Below are positions 1-5,002 of a stretch of DNA of 9,604 bases, piece after piece. The stretch's first letter is position 1, and every line of letters begins with the position of its first letter. Below the pieces are notes generated by a model. The model was not told the origin of the DNA and did not search any database. It worked only from the letters and a program-made list of their open reading frames with translations. The translations under genes were made by a program, and so were the position numbers. Source of the stretch: Elusimicrobia bacterium RIFCSPLOWO2_01_FULL_60_11 (GTDB taxonomy: Bacteria > Elusimicrobiota > Elusimicrobia > 2-02-FULL-39-32); NCBI GenBank assembly GCA_001800085.1, contig MGUS01000010.1:14379-23982 (forward strand). The letters are read 5' to 3'.

Positions 1-237
1 ACCTATCCCAGCGCCAAGGGTCTGCGGGACGTCCTTTCCAAGGTGCCCCTCGAGCGGATCGTGCTCGAGACGGATTGCCCCTATCTGCCCCCGCAGCCGT
101 TCCGCGGCAAGAGGAACGAGCCCGCGTATCTCACCCATGTCAGCGAGAAACTTTCGGAGATGTTGGGAAAAAGCCCGGAGGAGATCTCAAGTACCACCGC
201 GGCCAACGCCCGCCGGCTTTTCAGGATAAAGAATTGA
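1..237 (+). CDS. TatD-family metal-dependent hydrolase/DNase, C-terminal fragment
   Basis: The window opens inside this gene, and only the last 78 residues are visible. They carry the TatD C-terminal signature: an LETDCPYL stretch (visible residues 22-29) followed by P-x-P-F-RGK-NEP, then a helix ending in TTAANARRLF. Family knowledge: TatD proteins are TIM-barrel metallohydrolases with 3'-5' exonuclease activity, acting in the cytoplasm. The Asp in ETD (visible residue 25) is one of the metal ligands. The TGA stop at 235-237 overlaps the proposed TTG start of the next gene, which implies translational coupling. The upstream metal-binding HxH motif lies outside the window, so integrity of the enzyme cannot be judged. 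Family assignment is confident; the exact substrate is not known. Confidence 0.93.
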   Translation, partial: TYPSAKGLRDVLSKVPLERIVLETDCPYLPPQPFRGKRNEPAYLTHVSEKLSEMLGKSPEEISSTTAANARRLFRIKN

Positions 238-860
238 AGCTGACTCCGCCCGCCCTGGCCTACCGCTATAAGGACGCGCTCTATTTGAACATCACCTCGA
301 AGTGTCCCACGGCATGCGAGTTCTGCATCAAGTTCTCGTGGGACTACCAGTACCGCGGCAATAATCTGCTCCTTAAAAAGGAGCCGGGCGTGCGGGAGAT
401 CCTGGAGGCGGCCGGCGACCTGTCGACATACTCCGAGATCGTCTTCTGCGGCTACGGGGAATCCACTTACCGTCTCGAGGAAATGAAAGAGATCGCCCGC
501 GCCTTGAAGGCCAAGGGCGCCAAAAAAATACGCCTCAATACCATCGGCCTGGGTAACTTGATCTGCAAAAGGAACATCGCGCCGGACCTGGCGCTTTTCC
601 TCGACTCGGTCTCCGTCTCTCTCAACACATCGGATCCCGAGACCTGGGTCAAGGTCCTCCATCCCCTGCCGGAGTACCGGGAGAAGGGTTTTGAGAGCGT
701 CTGCGGATTCATCCGGGAATGCGCCAAAGTGATCCCCGAGACCTATGTGACGGCCGTGGAAGGCATCGAGAAAGACCCCAAGAAATTCTCCGCGCTGGTA
801 GAGAGTTTGGGCGCCAAAGTGCGCCTGCGGCCCTACCTGGACGACTACGAGAACTCATAA
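234..860 (+). CDS. TatD-associated radical SAM protein
   Basis: This is a small radical SAM protein of 208 residues if it starts at TTG 234. The CxxxCxxC iron-sulfur motif is C24-P-T-A-C28-E-F-C31. Residues 71-78 (FCGYGEST) fit the SAM-binding GGE-type motif at the end of beta strand 2. The TTG is chosen because it overlaps the TatD TGA as TTGA, has AGGA (223-226) seven bases upstream, and places the Cys motif about 24 residues in. The frame stays open back to 75, but that part overlies conserved TatD sequence. Radical SAM proteins next to or fused to TatD are a recognised family of unknown substrate (TatD-linked rSAM). They presumably bind a 4Fe-4S cluster and make a 5'-deoxyadenosyl radical. 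No auxiliary cluster domain is visible, and the protein is cytoplasmic. Confidence 0.88.
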   Translation: MKLTPPALAYRYKDALYLNITSKCPTACEFCIKFSWDYQYRGNNLLLKKEPGVREILEAAGDLSTYSEIVFCGYGESTYRLEEMKEIARALKAKGAKKIRLNTIGLGNLICKRNIAPDLALFLDSVSVSLNTSDPETWVKVLHPLPEYREKGFESVCGFIRECAKVIPETYVTAVEGIEKDPKKFSALVESLGAKVRLRPYLDDYENS

Positions 861-900
861 AATAGCCGTTGTCACGATCAGCGCGGTCCTTCTGGTCGGC

Positions 901-1656
901 TTGAGCTATGTGGCGCTCATCTTCATTTCCCGGAACACCCTGGTCTACGATGACCGGACCGTCCACCACTATTCCTTCTTGAAGGGCACGGTCCAAGGCC
1001 TTCTCGACCAGTACAAGGTCGAGGTCAGCAGCAAGGACATCATCACTCCGGCATTGGACCAGACCATCCGCTGGGGCCAGAAGATCCGCGTCATCCGCGT
1101 CACGGAGAGTTTCGAGAAGAAGACCGAGTCGGTCGATTTTGTGCTGGATTGGAAGCGGCGGACCACCAAGAACCTGCGCAATGTCGAGATCCAGGACGGC
1201 CACAAGGAGAACAAGACCTGGTTCGTCAAGCGCGTGTTCCACGACGGACAGGAAGTGGAGTCGCAGGAGTCGCCTAAAAAGACCCGGAAGACGGTCCTCC
1301 AGAGGCTGGTCCTCCTCGACCCGCGCGGCAAGCCCGAGATCATCTACGACCTTTCCAAATGCAGGAAAATGACCATCGTGGCCACGGCCTATTGGGTGGG
1401 AGACCCCAAAGTGCCGGGCACGGTCACCTATTCGGGCCACAACGTAGAGCGGGGATTGGTCGCCGTGGACCCCAAAGTCATCCCTCTGGGCTGGCGCCTC
1501 TATGTGCCCGGCTACGGGTATGCTTACTCTTCGGACACGGGCTCGGCCATCATAGGGAAGCGGATAGACCTTTTTGTGGAGAGCAAGGCCGCCTCCAAGC
1601 GCTGGGAATACAACAAGGTCACGGTGTACCTTTTGGAAAAGGCCAAGAAGTGGTAA
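901..1656 (+). CDS. Membrane-anchored ubiquitin-like/G5/3D-domain cell-wall protein
   Basis: Numbered from TTG 901, the protein has 251 residues. Residues 20-68 resemble the DUF348 ubiquitin-like fold (a GTVQGLL and WGQKI pattern). Residues 69-125 look like a G5 domain, and 158-251 are a 3D domain with the three defining aspartates D190, D212 and D223 (VDPKVIPLGWRLYVPGYG, then SDTGSAI-G-RIDLF). Similar layouts occur in YabE/Rpf-like wall-remodelling proteins, and the 3D fold is shared with the catalytic part of MltA lytic transglycosylases. A peptidoglycan-directed role outside the inner membrane is inferred. The hydrophobic anchor extends upstream of 901 (IAVVTISAVLLVG), where no ATG, GTG or TTG exists after the in-frame TAG at 799-801. 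The real start may therefore be ATA 862 or CTG 892. The gene lies right behind the radical SAM stop (858-860), probably in the same operon. Confidence 0.82.
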   Translation: MSYVALIFISRNTLVYDDRTVHHYSFLKGTVQGLLDQYKVEVSSKDIITPALDQTIRWGQKIRVIRVTESFEKKTESVDFVLDWKRRTTKNLRNVEIQDGHKENKTWFVKRVFHDGQEVESQESPKKTRKTVLQRLVLLDPRGKPEIIYDLSKCRKMTIVATAYWVGDPKVPGTVTYSGHNVERGLVAVDPKVIPLGWRLYVPGYGYAYSSDTGSAIIGKRIDLFVESKAASKRWEYNKVTVYLLEKAKKW

Positions 1657-1747
1657 GTCCAAAAACATTTCTACACAGGTTGACATAATTCCCGCCTAGC
1701 CCCGCTCCCACGTAACCAATATAGTAAGGGCATGAGAAATTCAACCC

Positions 1748-1776
1748 TTGACAATAGTTGTATTATATGATAACCT
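1748..1776 (+). promoter_or_regulatory. Probable promoter of the toxin-antitoxin operon
   Basis: A perfect TTGACA (1748-1753) lies about 40 bases before the toxin start. The -10 is less clear: GATAAC (1769-1774) with a 15-base spacer, or TAACCT (1771-1776) with 17. The area is much more A+T-rich than the flanking coding DNA. The -35 is seen directly; the rest is inference. Confidence 0.45.
1757..1774. promoter_or_regulatory. Candidate operator dyad in the toxin-antitoxin promoter
   Basis: An imperfect 18-base palindrome has GTTGT at one end and ATAAC at the other, centred on TATA; 12 of 18 positions are symmetric. It is flanked and overlapped by two short perfect repeats, ACAA-TAG-TTGT (1751-1761) and TTAT-ATG-ATAA (1763-1773). 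The position over the promoter core is where HigA-type antitoxins typically autorepress, so it is proposed as the antitoxin binding site. Confidence 0.4.
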
Positions 1777-1793
1777 TGTACCGGGGAGCATGA

Positions 1794-2216
1794 GTGGCAC
1801 GGTATCCCCGCCCCGAAGAGTTCGTTCTCTATCAAGGCAAGTCCTTCACCGTAGAATGGTATTACACTCAAAATGGCGATCTTCCTGGGAAACGCTATTA
1901 CGCAGAGATGAGTGATTTAGAGCAAGATCGATTGGATGATATGGTACGGTATCTGGCGGACAGCCCCTTTGGGACGCATCTGCCCGCCACGATGTATCGG
2001 ATCGAAGATCGGGAAGAGAAGGTATACGCCTTTAAGCCAGGGGACGGGCGCTTTTTTAACTTCATGACTGAAGGCAGAAAGATAATCTTGACCAACGCTT
2101 ATCGCAAGCATTCGCAGAAAATGATGAAACAGGATCTGGAAGCTTTGGAAATCGCGATCAAGTATAAACATGACCGTATCAGGAGATTGGAGGAGGGAAC
2201 CTACTATGAGACATAA
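1794..2216 (+). CDS. RelE/HigB-like type II toxin
   Basis: A 140-residue protein of the RelE/ParE superfamily, phage Gp49/HigB-like branch. The diagnostic blocks are EKVYAFKPGDGRFFNF (75-90), a beta strand with basic residues, and RKIILTNAYRKHSQK (95-109), the strand plus basic helix where RelE-fold toxins put RNA-binding and catalytic residues. Family knowledge: HigB-type toxins cleave mRNA on the ribosome. The GTG start follows an in-frame TGA at 1791-1793, so no longer version is possible; GGGGAG (1783-1788) lies five bases upstream. It overlaps the antitoxin by 11 bases, toxin first, the usual higBA order. It is somewhat longer than typical RelE-fold toxins, with a charged C-terminal helix (112-135). 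Codon and base use are more A+T-rich than the neighbours (26 G+C in the 60 bases 2101-2160), suggesting transfer. Confidence 0.85.
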   Translation: MARYPRPEEFVLYQGKSFTVEWYYTQNGDLPGKRYYAEMSDLEQDRLDDMVRYLADSPFGTHLPATMYRIEDREEKVYAFKPGDGRFFNFMTEGRKIILTNAYRKHSQKMMKQDLEALEIAIKYKHDRIRRLEEGTYYET

Positions 2217-2541
2217 AATGAAAAGCATTCTGGACAAAAAAATGGAGGAACCTGCTTATAGGAAGCGTTTCGAGCAGAGGTACCCCCTCTTTAAATTAGA
2301 AGTGCAGATCCTCAATGCCATCGAAGAAAAAGGATGGACATTGACCGATTTGGCCAAAGCCATGCACACACACAAGGGGAATATTTCCCGCGATTTAAGC
2401 GCCGGAAGAATACGTTCCGCCACACTTTCTCGCATCGTGAAAATAGGAGATGCCTTGGGCTTAGTGTTTTTTCCACTTTTCGTTTCGGAGAAAAAAGGGA
2501 ATAGCATCCTTCCGAAGATACATAAGCTTTTGGCGGCCTGA
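2206..2541 (+). CDS. XRE/HigA-like antitoxin
   Basis: A 111-residue DNA-binding antitoxin. A Cro/C1-type helix-turn-helix spans about residues 33-88: TLTDLAKAM (45-53) is the first helix of the motif and HKGNISRDLS (56-65) the likely recognition helix, followed by SRIVKIGDALGL. The N-terminal 30 residues are basic and may contact the toxin. ATG 2206 is preferred over an in-frame ATG 36 bases upstream because AGGAGG (2191-2196) sits nine bases before it. The 11-base overlap with the toxin gene supports coupled translation. It should neutralise the toxin and repress the promoter upstream of it. The gene is A+T-rich (26 G+C in 2221-2280, against 40 in 2761-2820). Confidence 0.85.
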   Translation: MRHKMKSILDKKMEEPAYRKRFEQRYPLFKLEVQILNAIEEKGWTLTDLAKAMHTHKGNISRDLSAGRIRSATLSRIVKIGDALGLVFFPLFVSEKKGNSILPKIHKLLAA

Positions 2542-2551
2542 GCCCAACATT

Positions 2552-2580
2552 TTGCCCACAGTAAAGTTTTATGGTATCCT
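2552..2580 (+). promoter_or_regulatory. Possible extended -10 promoter for a leaderless transcript
   Basis: TTGCCC (2552-2557), a 17-base spacer and TATCCT (2575-2580) preceded by TGG form a plausible extended -10 promoter. Transcription would begin around 2586-2588, only a few bases before the ATG at 2594. No Shine-Dalgarno sequence is seen there. The boxes match the consensus only moderately. Confidence 0.4.
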
Positions 2581-2593
2581 TAAGTAACCCCCC

Positions 2594-3148
2594 ATGTACT
2601 ACAGCGACTTTCAGAAGTACGGCAAGATGCTCTGGGACCACCAGCTCATCCACATGACTTCGGGCAACATGTCCGTCCGCAAGGACGGCACGCTCTATGT
2701 CACGCGCACCGGCTCCCTCTTGGGGGCGCTCACTTCATCCGACATCGTCTCCGTGAACGCATCGAACACACAGCGGGACAAGGGCGCCTCCTCGGAGACC
2801 CCCGTGCACCGCGCCATCTACATGGCCAACCCGGACATCGGCTCCGTGGTCCACGCCCACCCGCCTTACGCCACGGCCCTTTCCTGGGACTATGAGACGA
2901 TCAAACCCATCGATTCCGACTCCCTCTATATCCCTGAAATACCGGTGCTCACGGACTGCCCTTACGGCGAGGGCTCCGCCTGCATCGCGGAGCAGTTCCC
3001 CAAGCTCTTGGGGGACCACAAGGTGGCAATGATCCGCGGCCACGGCGCTTTCTCCGTGGGCAAGGACCTGCGGGAGGCGGCCTCCCGAATCTCCATGATG
3101 GAGAACCAGTGCCGGCTCCTTTTTTTGAGACGTCAGCTTGAAAAGTGA
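2594..3148 (+). CDS. Class II aldolase/adducin family sugar-phosphate aldolase
   Basis: A 184-residue cytoplasmic enzyme of the zinc-dependent class II aldolase (FucA/AraD) family. Seen motifs: SGN (23-25) for phosphate binding, E68 in SSETPVH as the catalytic acid/base, H87 and H89 in HAHPP, and H150 in RGHGAF completing the zinc site. Relatives cleave L-fuculose-1-phosphate, epimerise L-ribulose-5-phosphate or dehydrate methylthioribulose-1-phosphate; the sequence alone does not choose between them. It is shorter than E. coli FucA (about 215 residues), apparently at the C-terminus. The ATG has no clear ribosome-binding site and may be leaderless. It overlaps the downstream rsmG by 11 bases, an unusual pairing of a sugar enzyme with an rRNA methyltransferase. 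Confidence 0.88.
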   Translation: MYYSDFQKYGKMLWDHQLIHMTSGNMSVRKDGTLYVTRTGSLLGALTSSDIVSVNASNTQRDKGASSETPVHRAIYMANPDIGSVVHAHPPYATALSWDYETIKPIDSDSLYIPEIPVLTDCPYGEGSACIAEQFPKLLGDHKVAMIRGHGAFSVGKDLREAASRISMMENQCRLLFLRRQLEK

Positions 3149-3800
3149 GGACGCGTTCGATGCCTATGAACGCCTCATCCGGGAATGGCAGGAAAGACTC
3201 AATCTCGTCTCCCGGGGGGACCTGGAAAAGATCAAGGGGAGGCACATCGGCGACTCCCTCAAGCTCTACGAGCTTCTGCCGGAACTGAAATTTCAGACAG
3301 CGATCGATGTGGGCTGCGGGGCGGGGTTCCCGGGGATCCCTTTAAGCATCGTCCAAAGCGATAAAACGTTCACTCTGGTCGAGTCCATCGCCAAAAAGTG
3401 CGCGTTCCTTGAAGCCGCGGTATCCGCTCTGTCTTTGACGAATGTCAGCGTGATATGCTCCCGCTCGGAGGACCTTGGACGGGAGAAGGCCCACAGGGAT
3501 AGATATGACCTGGCCGTGGCCCGCGCCCTAGCCCATCCTTCGACGGCCCTTGAACTGGTCGTTCCATTGGCGAAAGTGGGGGGCGCATGCGTGTTCTGGG
3601 GCAGCGGTCCCGACTGGGCGGATAGGGACCGGATCGACAAAGTCGCCGCGATGCTGGGAGGCGCTTATGTCGGAGATAAACCATATCATTTGGAAGGAGA
3701 CGACAGGGAAAGAAAACTCGTTCTAGTCGAAAAAAGGAGTCCCACGCCGGAAAAGTATCCGAGACGGCCCGGGGTTCCCGAAAAAAGTCCACTTAAATAA
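3138..3800 (+). CDS. rsmG: 16S rRNA (guanine-527-N7)-methyltransferase RsmG
   Basis: RsmG (GidB) transfers a methyl group from SAM to N7 of G527 of 16S rRNA. The N-terminal YERLIREWQERLNLVSR (10-26) and RHIGDSL (35-41) are typical. The SAM-binding motif I is DVGCGAGFPG (57-66), with a Cys where other members often have Ser or Thr. VARALAHP near the middle and the PTPEKYPRRPGVPEKSPL end (from about residue 202) are hallmark sequences. The length of 220 residues is normal. The TTG start gives an 11-base overlap with the aldolase gene and places the first helix correctly; no better ATG or GTG precedes the conserved region. Ten bases separate its stop from the next gene. Confidence 0.95.
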   Translation: MKSEDAFDAYERLIREWQERLNLVSRGDLEKIKGRHIGDSLKLYELLPELKFQTAIDVGCGAGFPGIPLSIVQSDKTFTLVESIAKKCAFLEAAVSALSLTNVSVICSRSEDLGREKAHRDRYDLAVARALAHPSTALELVVPLAKVGGACVFWGSGPDWADRDRIDKVAAMLGGAYVGDKPYHLEGDDRERKLVLVEKRSPTPEKYPRRPGVPEKSPLK

Positions 3801-3810
3801 GGAGAATAAC

Positions 3811-4479
3811 ATGAAATACCTGATGATATCCGCCCTGCTTTTGACTTCTGCCGCAGCGGCCAATGCCGCCCCGGCCCCTGCCGTGAAAACGAGCGCTCCG
3901 GCGGCGCAAGAAACTCCCAAAGCCGTGGAAACACCCAAGACCTCCGCAGCGGCCATGCCGACAGAGACGCCCAAGGTCGAGGAGCCCCCCAAGGCCCCCG
4001 AGGCCGCTGCCCCGGCGGAAACGACAGAAGTCAAGGAGATCCCGGCCGCCGCGGAAGCGCCCGTTGCTGCGGCGCCGCCTGCCGAGGTCAAGCCCTTGGG
4101 CTGCGTCGCCAATTTGACGGAGATGATCAGCTTCCATCAGGCCGAGATCCTGAATTTCAAGAAGATCATCCAGCGCTGGAACGACAAGGTGGGGGGCACC
4201 ATGAAACGCAGGCAGGACATGGAAAAAGAGATGCTGGACATCGGAAAGCAGATCGATGAACTGAACCAGTCCGACGACAAGAAGAGCAAGAAGGAGATCT
4301 CCCGGCTCCAAAAGCAGTCCGGCCGCATCGCTAAAGAGATCAAGGCCATCGGCAAGGAGATGAAGGCCCAATGCAAGGAACTGGCGGGAGAGCTCAAAGA
4401 GGTCTCCAAGGAATCCCAGGCGGCGCAGAAAGAACGGTTCCAGGGCGTCATCAAGAGCATCCAGGAATCGGTGGACTGA
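3811..4479 (+). CDS. Secreted Pro/Ala-rich coiled-coil protein, function unknown
   Basis: This 222-residue protein matches no family I recognise. Residues 1-19 are a clear signal peptide ending in ANA, with cleavage likely before A20. Residues 20-95 are a low-complexity linker rich in Ala, Pro, Glu, Thr and Lys, of the kind that crosses the periplasm or wall. From about 99 to 222 the sequence is strongly helical and highly charged, with heptad-like spacing typical of a coiled coil. Only two cysteines occur, C98 at the linker-helix junction and C188, which could form a disulfide within or between chains. AAGGAG (3799-3804) six bases before the ATG is a strong ribosome-binding site formed partly by the rsmG stop codon. 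One base separates its stop from the next gene, so the two are probably made together. Confidence 0.85.
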   Translation: MKYLMISALLLTSAAAANAAPAPAVKTSAPAAQETPKAVETPKTSAAAMPTETPKVEEPPKAPEAAAPAETTEVKEIPAAAEAPVAAAPPAEVKPLGCVANLTEMISFHQAEILNFKKIIQRWNDKVGGTMKRRQDMEKEMLDIGKQIDELNQSDDKKSKKEISRLQKQSGRIAKEIKAIGKEMKAQCKELAGELKEVSKESQAAQKERFQGVIKSIQESVD

Positions 4480-4480
4480 A

Positions 4481-4990
4481 ATGAAAACCACTCCTTTCGC
4501 GCGGATATCATCCCTGACCCTTCTGGGCTGCATGGCATTCGTTACCGTTGCCGGAGCGCGCGCGACGATAGAGATCAATGTATTGAACGACCAGACAAAG
4601 AAATCCTTTGTGAACGCCAAGGTCTCGGGAACTTATGAAGACAGTTCCGGAGGCAAGACCCCCTTGGCTGAAAAGATGACGGATCAGCGCGGCCAATACC
4701 TTGGATTCTCGGAAACGGCGGGCAAGTTCTCGGTCCGGGTCTCGGCGGAAGGGTTCGAGGACGCTCAAGTGTCGGGAGAGGTCTCCGCCACCGACGTCAA
4801 GGTCAACCGCCGGATCCGCAAGACCGTCTATTTAAAGAAGCCCGCTCCGCCCAAGCCCATTCCGATCCCCGAACTCCCGCCCTTAAAGACAGAACTTGCG
4901 CCGCTTACTCCCATGGCGACGGGCCAAGTCCATCCGCAAGACGAGAGGAAAGAAAAGGCATTGCCTGCCGCCGGGACGGAAAATAAGTAA
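4481..4990 (+). CDS. Secreted transthyretin-like/Ig-fold protein with proline-rich tail
   Basis: A 169-residue exported protein. Residues 1-28 form a signal peptide ending ARA. A Cys at 17 sits in LLGC, but eleven mostly hydrophobic residues follow it, so a lipoprotein is less likely. Residues 29-118 resemble the carboxypeptidase-regulatory/transthyretin-like beta sandwich: IEINVLNDQTKKSFVNAKV at the start, TDQRGQYLG in the middle and FSVRVSAEGFED later. Such domains usually serve as structural or binding modules in envelope proteins. The tail (119-169) is rich in Pro and charged residues and is probably disordered. It starts one base after the previous stop and ends 12 bases before the AsmA-like gene. 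No enzymatic residues are evident and the specific function is unknown. Confidence 0.82.
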   Translation: MKTTPFARISSLTLLGCMAFVTVAGARATIEINVLNDQTKKSFVNAKVSGTYEDSSGGKTPLAEKMTDQRGQYLGFSETAGKFSVRVSAEGFEDAQVSGEVSATDVKVNRRIRKTVYLKKPAPPKPIPIPELPPLKTELAPLTPMATGQVHPQDERKEKALPAAGTENK

Positions 4991-5002
4991 ACCGCAGTCC
5001 CA

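Noticed and set aside
75..233. Upstream extension of the radical SAM frame into TatD
   Set aside because: The extra 53 residues are an out-of-frame reading of conserved TatD sequence and match nothing in radical SAM proteins.
709..1686. Long open frame on the minus strand opposite the 3D-domain gene
   Set aside because: It is a shadow of high-G+C coding DNA. The plus frame has clear domain motifs and the minus frame has none.
1680..1708. TTGACA at 1680-1685 as another promoter
   Set aside because: The DNA at the right distance is C-rich with nothing like a -10 element.
2170..2205. Earlier ATG for the antitoxin
   Set aside because: It would overlap the toxin by 47 bases and lacks the AGGAGG that serves ATG 2206.
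4481..4570. Lipoprotein call for the transthyretin-like protein, based on LLGC at residue 17
   Set aside because: Leu at the -2 position and eleven mostly hydrophobic residues after the Cys, ending in ARA, fit ordinary signal peptidase I cleavage better.
3793..4620. Minus-strand frame of 275 residues opposite the coiled-coil gene
   Set aside because: Its Gly/Arg/Leu-rich composition mirrors the Pro/Ala/Glu/Lys-rich plus-strand protein. The plus frame has a signal peptide and a strong ribosome-binding site.
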